Shown: piece after piece, positions 6,875 through 13,619 of the stretch
Position numbering within the stretch: the stretch's first letter is position 1
Layout: each line of letters begins with the position of its first letter
NCBI GenBank assembly: GCA_007129775.1
Contig: SKUV01000234.1
Location: 1 to 14,770, forward strand
Direction: 5' to 3'
DNA from: Paracoccaceae bacterium
GTDB taxonomy: Bacteria > Pseudomonadota > Alphaproteobacteria > Rhodobacterales > Rhodobacteraceae
DNA length: 14,770 nucleotides
The notes under the pieces: model-generated
Told to the model about the DNA's origin: nothing
Databases searched by the model: none
The model's input: the letters and a program-made list of their open reading frames with translations, nothing else
Program-made: the position numbers and the translations under genes

Positions 6875-7342
6875 TCAGAGAACGGTTAGGGGAAAGGGAA
6901 ACGGAATGATCGCGCCGTAGCCCCAGATGAGCAGCGCGGTGAAGGCGGCACTGAACCCGAGATTCAGAAACCAGTTGCGTTCACCGCACAGACGAAGGCC
7001 GACGACCATGAAGGAAAAGGTAGCCACATCGAAACCCACGTATTGCATCGACAGCGCAAAGGCGATGAAGGCCGCCATCAGCGTGAAGACACGCGCCAGA
7101 TCGCCGATGGTTTCCTTTTCGCCCTCTTCCTCGTCCGGGCCGACACGCCGGAAGCATTGCGGGACAAGTGCCAGCACCAGAAAGAGCGCGAAGATCGAAG
7201 CGGGTTGCACCAGAAGCAGGTTGACCGTCCGCATGGACGCCGCGCGCGTATCCATCCAGTAATAGATGACGACGGCGGCGATCACGGCAAGCAGCAGCAG
7301 ATGCCCCCACATCACCACGATCCGCCCGGGTTTCGATGCCAT
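6875..7342 (-). CDS. tctB: Tripartite tricarboxylate transporter, small membrane subunit TctB
   Basis: The product is 155 residues, a typical TctB size, with hydrophobic segments near 11-29, 45-61, 84-118 (long, probably two passes) and 126-143, and an acidic loop (PDEEEGEKE, 69-77) after the second. The pattern YVGFDVATFSFMVVGLRLCGER is typical of the family's second half. TctB is the poorly conserved small partner of TctA in the inner membrane. I chose ATG 7342 because GGAAGGGGGG stands 6 bases upstream. The longer in-frame ATG at 7360 has no visible binding site and falls beside the hairpin at 7364-7396. It sits between tctC and tctA, as is usual for the system. Confidence 0.9.
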   Translation of the reverse strand: MASKPGRIVVMWGHLLLLAVIAAVVIYYWMDTRAASMRTVNLLLVQPASIFALFLVLALVPQCFRRVGPDEEEGEKETIGDLARVFTLMAAFIAFALSMQYVGFDVATFSFMVVGLRLCGERNWFLNLGFSAAFTALLIWGYGAIIPFPFPLTVL

Positions 7343-7348
7343 TCTCAG

Positions 7349-7358
7349 CCCCCCTTCC
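7349..7358 (-). promoter_or_regulatory. Ribosome binding site deciding the tctB start
   Basis: On the minus strand GGAAGGGGGG ends 6 bases before ATG 7342. The alternative ATG 7360 lies upstream of this site and has no purine-rich element of its own. Confidence 0.6.
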
Positions 7359-7363
7359 ATGCG

Positions 7364-7396
7364 AAAGGGGCCGCCCGGCGCACCGGACGGCCCTTT
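7364..7396 (-). terminator. Imperfect hairpin between tctC and tctB
   Basis: The plus-strand arms AAAGGGGCCGCCCGG and CCGGACGGCCCTTT pair over about 13 bases with one bulged G and one mismatch, around a 4-base loop. In the minus-strand transcript it comes 16 bases after the tctC stop and 21 bases before the tctB start, ending in CCCCTTT. A leaky terminator or mRNA-stabilising stem would give more binding protein than membrane subunits, which is common in binding-protein operons. Confidence 0.6.
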
Positions 7397-7412
7397 GTTT
7401 CCTGCCTACCGG

Positions 7413-8414
7413 TCAGTCTCCGACCAACAGGTCCAGATACTGCTCCATCAGCGCCGCGGTGCTGCGCAGCTGCCGGTTGGAGGTTTCGGGCCCATACCAC
7501 GTGGTGGCGAGCTGCTGCTCCTCGAGCGAGGCGATATTCGCCGGATCCTTCGAGGCCGTCTCGATCGCGTCCAGAAGGATCTGGTAGCGGTCGGGATGAT
7601 TCTCGACGAAGGAGCTGTGCACGCCGAAGCCGCGTTGCGACCCCGCGACGAACGGCGCGTCATCGCCAAGAACATTGGTGATCAGCGCGCCTTCCCAGCC
7701 GTCGCGCTGTTCGTCGGAGAAGGTCAGCAGCGGGCGGATCTGTTCCGCCAGCGGCAGGAAGCCCTGCCCGCCCACAAGCGCGACATCCACCACGCCACCG
7801 GCAGCCGCATTCCGGGCCGGTCCGCCACCATCATAGTTCACGAGCGTCAGGTCGTCAGTACTGATCCCCTCGGCCTCCATGAGGATGGTGAGATTCACAA
7901 GGTCGGCCGAGGCCGGCTGCACACCGATTGACACGCTCGCCGGATCGTTGCGAATGCGCTCCATCACATCGTCGATGCTGTGCAGATCCGAATCGGCCGA
8001 CGTCGCCATCAGCGTGTAGTCCTGCGACGGCAGGTTGATCATGTGGAAGTCTTCGACCGTGAAGGTCGCGTTCTGCGTCAGGATGTTCAGCGGGATGTAA
8101 GGGCCGAAGGAACTGAGGCAGATGGTGTAGCCGTCATCGGGCTGCTGCATGAAGAAGGTATGGCCCAGCAGCGCGCCGGCGCCACCGCGGTTGACGATGT
8201 TCAGCGGCTGGCCGAGCAGGGGCTGCAGCATCGGCGCGAAGGCCCGCGCCAGACGGTCGTTGTAGCCGCCGGTGTTGAACGGAACGACCACGGAGATCGG
8301 GCGGCTCGGATAGCCGCTTTGCGCGCGCAGGATCGCCGGGGATGCCACGGTTGCCGCTGCGGCGCTGACGCCGGCCAGCCGAAGCATGTCGCGACGTGAG
8401 AACTTGTTGGTCAT
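7413..8414 (-). CDS. tctC: Tripartite tricarboxylate transporter, periplasmic binding protein TctC, with Tat-type signal
   Basis: The 333-residue protein is a normal TctC length. The N-terminus has SRRDML (6-11) followed by a hydrophobic stretch and ILRAQSG (28-34). This fits a twin-arginine signal with cleavage near Ala31 and so folded export to the periplasm. The mature part begins with YPSRPISVVVPFNTGG, the usual TctC opening, followed by the NIVNRGGAGALLG loop and DGYTICL, both family marks. It should capture an organic acid and deliver it to TctA/TctB. ATG 8414 is chosen because GGAGGA lies 4-5 bases upstream; an in-frame TTG at 8426 would remove that site. It is the first gene of the operon, with a promoter candidate about 80 bases upstream. 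The ligand cannot be inferred, since the family covers citrate, aromatic acids, amino acids and others. Confidence 0.93.
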   Translation of the reverse strand: MTNKFSRRDMLRLAGVSAAAATVASPAILRAQSGYPSRPISVVVPFNTGGYNDRLARAFAPMLQPLLGQPLNIVNRGGAGALLGHTFFMQQPDDGYTICLSSFGPYIPLNILTQNATFTVEDFHMINLPSQDYTLMATSADSDLHSIDDVMERIRNDPASVSIGVQPASADLVNLTILMEAEGISTDDLTLVNYDGGGPARNAAAGGVVDVALVGGQGFLPLAEQIRPLLTFSDEQRDGWEGALITNVLGDDAPFVAGSQRGFGVHSSFVENHPDRYQILLDAIETASKDPANIASLEEQQLATTWYGPETSNRQLRSTAALMEQYLDLLVGD

Positions 8415-8495
8415 GGACTCCTCCAATGTGCACTGGGATTACTCGCTCCGGCAGACAGCGCCGGGTGCGGGGCGCCCAACTCACCCCTCGCCCAG

Positions 8496-8523
8496 AGCCT
8501 ATGGGTTTGAAGAATTCTGTCAA
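8496..8523 (-). promoter_or_regulatory. Candidate promoter for tctCBA
   Basis: On the minus strand a perfect TTGACA (8523-8518) is followed after 16 bases by TAGGCT (8501-8496), a weak -10 box. The leader to tctC would be about 75 bases. The -35 box lies inside the operator-like repeat at 8516-8527. Confidence 0.5.
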
Positions 8524-8527
8524 CAAT
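8516..8527. promoter_or_regulatory. Operator-like repeat overlapping the tctC -35 box
   Basis: TCTGT-CA-ACAAT matches ATTGT-N2-ACAAT at 8 of 10 defined positions. Read on the minus strand it is ATTGTTGACAGA. A bound regulator would cover the TTGACA of the tctC promoter. Confidence 0.45.
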
Positions 8528-8655
8528 TTTGATGCAGCTTGCCGGAAGAAGCTGCAAAACGGCGCATTTCCCGGGGTGTGAACCGATACGCACCGCCACA
8601 GCCACAGCCGAATCGCACCGCAAAGACTCGACGTAAACCTATATTTTCAATCAGA

Positions 8656-8672
8656 ATACAGTTGTATACCAT
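8656..8672. promoter_or_regulatory. Palindromic patch in the centre of the divergent region
   Basis: ATACA-GT-TGTAT (8656-8667) is a perfect inverted repeat, and GTTGT-AT-ACCAT (8661-8672) matches ATTGT-N2-ACAAT at 8 of 10 positions. It lies between the two promoter-linked sites, 66 bases from the right one, and could be a middle operator. Confidence 0.4.
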
Positions 8673-8726
8673 AGTCGGCGGAGGACCATCGCCTCACGAA
8701 GCAGTGCAACCGCAAAAGCTGGCTCA

Positions 8727-8760
8727 ACTGTTGACAATATACGCAGAGAAGGGTTTTAAC
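8727..8760 (+). promoter_or_regulatory. Candidate promoter and operator for the MmgE/PrpD operon
   Basis: A perfect TTGACA (8731-8736) is followed after 18 bases by TTTAAC (8755-8760), a 4-of-6 match to the -10 box. The leader to the first gene would be about 95 bases. ACTGT-TG-ACAAT (8727-8738) overlaps the -35 box and matches ATTGT-N2-ACAAT at 9 of 10 positions. Confidence 0.55.
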
Positions 8761-8860
8761 GGAGCGACCGCGCTGCCGGCAAGACGCCGTTGACGGCCCG
8801 TGGCCAGCGCATGCGCGCCGTCGCGCACCACCAATGTAAGTCTTCTCGAAAGGAACAACC

Positions 8861-10282
8861 ATGGCAAAGGACGATACTGCACAATCCAAAGGCAACGGGC
8901 TGACGGCGGAGGTTGCGCGCTTCGTGCTCGGCACCGAGGCCGGCGCCCTGCCCGCCGTGGTGGTGGAAAACGGCCGGAAATCGATTCTCGACGGGCTCGG
9001 GCTGGCGTTGTCGGGCTCGGTTGCGCAGAGCGGGGTGCTGGTGCGCCGCCATCTCGACGACATCTCCGCGGCCGGCGAAGGCGCCACCGTGATCGGCTCC
9101 GACCGCAAGGCGCCGCCGCGCTTCGCGGCCTTCGCCAATGGTGTCGGCATCCATGCCGACGATTACGACGACACCCAGCTTGCCGTGGCCAAGGACCGGG
9201 TCTACGGCCTTCTGACCCACCCGACCGCACCGGCGCTGCCCTCGGCGCTCGCCATGGGCGAGGTGCTTGGCAGCAGCGGCGCCGATGTCATGCTGGCCTA
9301 TCATCTGGGCGTCGAGGTCGAATGCAAGATCGCCGAGGCGATCAACCCGCGCCATTACCAGACCGGCTTTCACGCCACCGCAACCTGCGGCACCTATGCC
9401 TCGGCCTCGGCTGCCGGGCGGCTGATGGGGCTTGACGAAGATGCGATGCTTCGCGCGCTGTCCATCGCCGGCAGCCAGTCGGCCGGCCTGCGCGAGAATT
9501 TCGGCACGATGACCAAGCCCTTCCATGCCGGCCGGTCGTCCGAAAGCGGGATCGTGGCGGCGCAGTTCGCCTCCTACGGCTGGAGCGCCGCGCCCACGAT
9601 CCTCGAGGCGCCGCGCGGCTTTTTCTCGGCCGCGGGCGGTGGCTATGACGAAGCGGCGATTCACGGCAAGCTCGGCAACCCCTGGACCTTTGACAGCCCC
9701 GGCGTGTCGATCAAGCCGCATCCCTCGGGCTCGCTCACCCACCCCGGCATGACCGAGATGCTGCGCCTGATCGAAGAAAACGACATCAAGCCCGGCGATG
9801 TGAAGCGGGTGCGCGTGGGCACCAATTCCAACATGCCCAACGCGCTGATCCACCATCGCCCGCAGAACGAGCTGCAGGCCAAGTTCTCGATGGAATTCTG
9901 CATGGCGATCCTGCTGCTGGAGCGTCGCGCCGGGCTGAACGAATTCACCGACGAGGTGGTGATGCGCCCCGATGTGCAGGCGATGATCGAAAAGGTCGAT
10001 TTCGTGGTGGATGACCGGGCCGAGGCCGCAGGCTATCACCTGATGACGACCTATATCGACATCGAACTCGCCGATGGCCGGACGATCTCGGGCAAGGCCG
10101 ATTTCGGCCGCGGCAGCCCCGCCATCCCCATGAGCTATGACGAGGTGGCCACCAAGTTCCTCGAATGCGCGGAATTCGCGAATTGGGACATGGGCCGCGC
10201 GCGCGAAGTCGTGGCGCGGGTTGCGGAATTCGAGAAACTGACCGATGTGCGGGGGCTGATGAGCCTGCTGCGCAAGGGTTGA
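8861..10282 (+). CDS. MmgE/PrpD family protein 1 (polycarboxylate dehydratase/decarboxylase/epimerase family)
   Basis: This 473-residue protein belongs to MmgE/PrpD, which includes 2-methylcitrate dehydratase, cis-aconitate decarboxylase and iminodisuccinate epimerase. The set of positions known in cis-aconitate decarboxylase is present: HADDYDDT (98-105), His120 in LLTHPTAP, His171 in GFHATATCGT and Lys219 in GTMTKPFHAG, with His287 in IKPHPSGSLTHP (284-295). This last motif differs from the KPFACG form of the second paralogue, so the two probably act on different substrates or steps. ATG 8861 is preceded by AAAGGA at normal spacing. It is the first gene of the plus-strand operon, under the promoter candidate at 8731-8760; the next gene starts 2 bases after its stop. 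No signal peptide is seen. The exact reaction is unknown. Confidence 0.92.
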   Translation: MAKDDTAQSKGNGLTAEVARFVLGTEAGALPAVVVENGRKSILDGLGLALSGSVAQSGVLVRRHLDDISAAGEGATVIGSDRKAPPRFAAFANGVGIHADDYDDTQLAVAKDRVYGLLTHPTAPALPSALAMGEVLGSSGADVMLAYHLGVEVECKIAEAINPRHYQTGFHATATCGTYASASAAGRLMGLDEDAMLRALSIAGSQSAGLRENFGTMTKPFHAGRSSESGIVAAQFASYGWSAAPTILEAPRGFFSAAGGGYDEAAIHGKLGNPWTFDSPGVSIKPHPSGSLTHPGMTEMLRLIEENDIKPGDVKRVRVGTNSNMPNALIHHRPQNELQAKFSMEFCMAILLLERRAGLNEFTDEVVMRPDVQAMIEKVDFVVDDRAEAAGYHLMTTYIDIELADGRTISGKADFGRGSPAIPMSYDEVATKFLECAEFANWDMGRAREVVARVAEFEKLTDVRGLMSLLRKG

Positions 10283-10284
10283 AC

Positions 10285-11424
10285 ATGGCACCGGGCGGAC
10301 CAGACGACGCCGCAAAGACCAAGGCCGCCCCCGGCGGCTGGCGCCAGCGCCTGCACGCGGCGGTGGCGTCGGGCCTATTGTGGCGTCTGGTCCGCACCTA
10401 TGCCATCGCCGCCGTGGCCGGGGCGGCGGCGACGCAGATCAACATCCCGCTGCCGTGGATGCTCGGGCCATTTTTCGTCTGGGCCGCCATCGCGCTGATC
10501 GGGCCGCGCCCGCAACTGCTGCCCATGGGGCGCGAACTGGCGCAAGTGGCGATCGGGGTCGTGGTGGGGATGCGCTTTACCCTGCCGATCCTGCTGGCAA
10601 CCGCAGGCCTGCTGCCGGCGATCTTTCTGGGCACGGTCTACATGATCGTGGTGACGACGCTGGCGGCGGCGCTGCTGGCATGGCTTGCGCGGCTCGATCA
10701 CGTGACCGCTTTCTTCGCCACAGCGGCCGGCGGCGTGGCCGATATGGCCGCGGTTGCCAAGACCTATGGCGGCCAGTCGCAGGCGGTGGCCGTTGTCCAT
10801 GCGCTGCGCTATTCGCTGGTGGTGGCGATCGTGCCCTTTGCCGTCTTCTTCTTCGGCACCCATGGCGAGGCGCTGGACATCATCGCGGAGGAAACCGGCG
10901 GCTCCATCCTGCTGGTGCCCGTGGCGCTGGCGCTTGGCTATCTGGGCGCGCGCGCGCTCAAGCCCACGCCGCTGCCAAACCCCTGGCTCGTGGGGCCGAT
11001 CTTCGTGGGCGTGGCGCTGGGCCTGTCGGGCGTCTTCGACGTGTATTTCCCGCCGATCATCGTGATCGTCGCACAGATCGCCCTGGGCACATGGCTGGGC
11101 GCGCAGATCAACCGCGCGCAGATGACGGCGCTGCCGCGGGTGACGGCGGCCGGTATGGTCATCGCCGGTTTCATGATCGCCGGCGCGGCGCTAGGCGCTG
11201 TCGTGACGGCCCAAGCGACCGGCCTGCCCTTCGCCATCGCCTTTCTGGGCCTCGCACCCGCCAGCATCACCGAGATGGTGCTGACCGCCAAGGCAATGAA
11301 TCTGGAGGCCGAGGCCGTGATCGCCTTTCACATCCTGCGCATCGCACTGGTGTCTTCGACGGTGCTGATCGTCTTCAAGCTGTATCTGAAACTGAGAGGA
11401 GCAAGCCTTGGATCTTCATCTTAA
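10285..11424 (+). CDS. AbrB-family membrane protein (PF05145), possible transporter
   Basis: The 379-residue protein has about ten hydrophobic segments. An internal duplication typical of this family is visible. LPWMLGPFFVW (56-66) is echoed by NPWLVGPIFVG (232-242), and FATAAGGVADMAAVAKTYG (144-162) by FLGLAPASITEMVLTAKAM (320-338), each followed by HALR or HILR. Members were once labelled ammonia monooxygenase or AbrB regulators. They are unrelated to the Bacillus AbrB DNA-binding protein and are now treated as putative transporters. I recall them near tripartite tricarboxylate systems and carboxylate catabolic genes. The start follows the MmgE/PrpD 1 stop by 2 bases, and the end overlaps the SDR gene by 17 bases, so it is embedded in the operon. 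It may be a second route for the substrate or an exporter of an intermediate. Confidence 0.85.
   Translation: MAPGGPDDAAKTKAAPGGWRQRLHAAVASGLLWRLVRTYAIAAVAGAAATQINIPLPWMLGPFFVWAAIALIGPRPQLLPMGRELAQVAIGVVVGMRFTLPILLATAGLLPAIFLGTVYMIVVTTLAAALLAWLARLDHVTAFFATAAGGVADMAAVAKTYGGQSQAVAVVHALRYSLVVAIVPFAVFFFGTHGEALDIIAEETGGSILLVPVALALGYLGARALKPTPLPNPWLVGPIFVGVALGLSGVFDVYFPPIIVIVAQIALGTWLGAQINRAQMTALPRVTAAGMVIAGFMIAGAALGAVVTAQATGLPFAIAFLGLAPASITEMVLTAKAMNLEAEAVIAFHILRIALVSSTVLIVFKLYLKLRGASLGSSS
11395..11401 (+). promoter_or_regulatory. Ribosome binding site supporting a TTG start
   Basis: AGAGGAG lies 6 bases before TTG 11408 inside the end of the preceding gene. No in-frame ATG or GTG nearby offers a complete SDR N-terminus, so TTG is the probable start. 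Confidence 0.7.
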
Positions 11425-12205
11425 AGGACGCCGCATTCTGGTCATCGGCGGCAGCTATGGCATCGGCAAGGCCACCGCGGCGCTGCTGGTGAAAGAAGGG
11501 GCGGAGGTGATCATCGCCTCGCGCTCGGCCGAAAACCTGACCGCCGCGGCCGCCGATATCGCCGCCGAAACCGGCGCTGACGCCCCCCGGACGCTGGTCT
11601 GCGACCTGACGCAGGCGGGCGCGGGCGAGGTGCTGACGCAAGCGGTCGCCGATCACTGGGGCGGCGCGCTCGACGGGCTGATTTCGGCGGTGGGCGGCTC
11701 CATCCGGTCGGCCTTCGAGGACCTGAGCGATGACGACTGGATGGCGAATTACCAGTTCAACGTGCTCTCGACAGTGCGCGCGATCCGGGCGCTGCTGCCG
11801 GCGCTGGAGGCGGGCAATGCACCCTCGATCGTGACGCTGGGTGCGGCGGCCTCCAAGATGCCCTATCAGCACCAGATCGCCTCGAATGTGCACAAGGCCG
11901 GGCTTTTGGGGCTGAACAAGACGCTGGCGGCGGAGCTTGCGCCGCGCGGCATCCGGGTGAACCTTGTCGCGCCGGGGCGCACGGTCACCCCGCTCTGGAC
12001 CAATCGCGCCGACAAGATGTCGGCCGAGGACGGCCGCTCGCGCGAGGAGATCTTTGCCGAATTCTCCCGCGACATTCCGCTGGCACGCTTCGGCCAGCCC
12101 GAGGAGGTCGCGGTCATGGCGGTGTGGATGTCGAGCCCGCTGGCCAGCTACGTCACCGGACAGGCAGTGAATGTGGACGGCGGGATCGCCCGCGGCCTGC
12201 TCTGA
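11408..12205 (+). CDS. Short-chain dehydrogenase/reductase-like protein with altered catalytic residues
   Basis: The product is 265 residues, a classical SDR length. It has the cofactor loop GGSYGIG (14-20), ASRS (37-40) as a likely NADP-preferring turn, CDLT (65-68), Asn118 in FNVLS, LAPG (187-190) and a C-terminal YVTGQAVNVDGGI, all family marks. The catalytic pair is changed: Lys163 is kept, but the Tyr four residues before it is Ser159 (SNVHK instead of YxxxK), and the Ser normally 13 before that Tyr reads Ala146. The usual NNAG is SAVGG (93-97). The fold is therefore clear, but ordinary ketone/alcohol oxidoreduction is doubtful unless other residues replace these. I recall related SDRs with SNxxR in place of YxxxK. 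TTG 11408 is the start, with AGAGGAG 6 bases upstream, overlapping the previous gene by 17 bases. Confidence 0.88.
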   Translation: MDLHLKGRRILVIGGSYGIGKATAALLVKEGAEVIIASRSAENLTAAAADIAAETGADAPRTLVCDLTQAGAGEVLTQAVADHWGGALDGLISAVGGSIRSAFEDLSDDDWMANYQFNVLSTVRAIRALLPALEAGNAPSIVTLGAAASKMPYQHQIASNVHKAGLLGLNKTLAAELAPRGIRVNLVAPGRTVTPLWTNRADKMSAEDGRSREEIFAEFSRDIPLARFGQPEEVAVMAVWMSSPLASYVTGQAVNVDGGIARGLL

Positions 12206-12223
12206 AAACAAAAGGAGACCAAG

Positions 12224-13612
12224 ATGAACGCCCATCATCAGGAAGCCGATCTGGGGATCCCCAAGGTCACCGCGACGCTTGCCGACTGGATCGTCGGACT
12301 GCAGGCTGACGACATCCCGGCCGAGGTCCGGCGCGAGGGGCTGCGCACCTTCGTCAACTGGGTCGGCTGCGCCGTCGGCGGCGCCCGGCACGAGACCGCC
12401 GATGCCGCTCTTCGGGCGTTCACACCCTTCTCCGGGCAGCAGGTTTCGACCGTTCTGGGCCGGCCCGAGCGGCTGGACCCGGCCCATGCCGCCCTGATGA
12501 ACGGGATCACCAGCCATGTGCTGGATTACGACGACACCCATCTGAGAACGATTCTGCACCCGGCCGGCCCCGTCGCCTCGGCCCTGCTGGCGCTGGCCGA
12601 GATGCGCCCGGTGTCGGGCGCCGATCTGCTCACCGCGCTGGTCGCCGGGGTGGAGACGGAATGCAGGATCGCCAATGCCATCTACCCCGACCATTACGAC
12701 CGGGGCTGGCACATCACCGGCACCGCCGGGGTTTTCGGCGCCGCCGCTGCGGTGGGCCGGATGATCGGGCTCGATGCGCAGCGGATGCGCTGGGCGCTGG
12801 GGCTTGCGGCCTCGCAATCCTCGGGCCTGCGCGAGATGTTCGGGACGATGACGAAAAGCTTCCATCCCGGCATCGCGGCCCGCAACGGCATGATGGCGGC
12901 GCTGATGGCCGAGGCCGGATACGACAGTTCCGAACGCGCGCTCGAAGCCCCGCGCGGCTTTGCCCATGTGATGTCGGACAAGCAGGACTGGGCCGAAATC
13001 CTCGACGGGCTGGGCACGCATTGGGAGGCCGCGACCAACAGCTACAAGCCGTTCGCCTGCGGCATCGTCATCCACCCGGCCATCGACGGCTGCATCCAGC
13101 TGCGCGACGAACTGGGCGCCGAGAAGGTCGGGCAGATCGCCGCGGTCCGGCTGCGCGCCCATCCGCTGGTGCTGGAACTGACCGGTCGCAAGACGCCCAA
13201 GACCGAACTGGAAGGCAAGTTCAGCGTCTATCACTGCGCTTCGGTCGCGCTGCTGCATGGCGATGGCGCGCCCACAGCCTTTACCGACGAGATCGTGAAC
13301 GATGCCGCCGTGGTGGCGCTGCGCGGGCTGATCGAGGTCGAGGCCAACCCCGATTGCCACAGCGCGTCGGTGGATATCGAGGTCACGCTGAAAGACGGCA
13401 GCACCCATACGAAACACGTGGAACGGGCCATCGGCAGCGCCGAAAAGCCGCTGACCGACGCGCAGCTTGATCGCAAGTTCACCGATCAGGCGGCGCTGGT
13501 CGTCGGCCCCGAGGTGACGGAGCGGCTGCGCGCCGTCGCCTGGGCGCTGGAAAGCCTTGACGACGCCAGCGAGGTCGCGCGCGCTTCCGTTCCGGACTCC
13601 GTGGCAGGGTGA
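12224..13612 (+). CDS. MmgE/PrpD family protein 2
   Basis: This 462-residue second MmgE/PrpD protein of the operon has the expected residues: HVLDYDDTH (98-106), His112 in ILHPAG, His163 in GWHITGTAG, Lys211 in GTMTKSFHPG, and YKPFACGIVIHPAID (274-288). The last is the commoner MmgE form with a Cys, unlike the first paralogue. The pair share long stretches such as GLRExFGTMTKxFH and LEAPRGF but differ widely elsewhere, so they are old paralogues rather than a recent duplication. One may dehydrate and the other rehydrate, epimerise or decarboxylate; this is inference. ATG 12224 follows AAAGGAG at a good distance, 18 bases after the SDR stop. The next gene starts 7 bases after its end, so this is clearly one operon. 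Confidence 0.92.
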   Translation: MNAHHQEADLGIPKVTATLADWIVGLQADDIPAEVRREGLRTFVNWVGCAVGGARHETADAALRAFTPFSGQQVSTVLGRPERLDPAHAALMNGITSHVLDYDDTHLRTILHPAGPVASALLALAEMRPVSGADLLTALVAGVETECRIANAIYPDHYDRGWHITGTAGVFGAAAAVGRMIGLDAQRMRWALGLAASQSSGLREMFGTMTKSFHPGIAARNGMMAALMAEAGYDSSERALEAPRGFAHVMSDKQDWAEILDGLGTHWEAATNSYKPFACGIVIHPAIDGCIQLRDELGAEKVGQIAAVRLRAHPLVLELTGRKTPKTELEGKFSVYHCASVALLHGDGAPTAFTDEIVNDAAVVALRGLIEVEANPDCHSASVDIEVTLKDGSTHTKHVERAIGSAEKPLTDAQLDRKFTDQAALVVGPEVTERLRAVAWALESLDDASEVARASVPDSVAG

Positions 13613-13619
13613 TCCGATC

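Larger units (their letters stand above)
8415..8860. other. 446-base divergent control region, no gene seen
   Basis: This gap separates tctC (-) from the first MmgE/PrpD gene (+). Its middle (about 8500-8760) is clearly richer in A/T than the flanking genes. It holds a promoter candidate for each direction and three operator-like repeats, listed separately. The short open frames inside lack family likeness, so I see no gene. Confidence 0.7.

Noticed and set aside
8539..8793. 84-codon plus-strand open frame in the control region
   Set aside because: It has no convincing ribosome site or family likeness and overlaps the promoter and operator candidates.
8861..10282. Assignment of the operon as a standard methylcitrate (prp) operon
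   Set aside because: No prpB, prpC or acnD-like gene is visible, and the proteins show general MmgE/PrpD features rather than a specific PrpD identity.
8756..10315. 519-codon minus-strand open frame opposite MmgE/PrpD 1
   Set aside because: Its composition is that of a GC shadow frame, and the plus-strand gene has clear motifs and a ribosome site.
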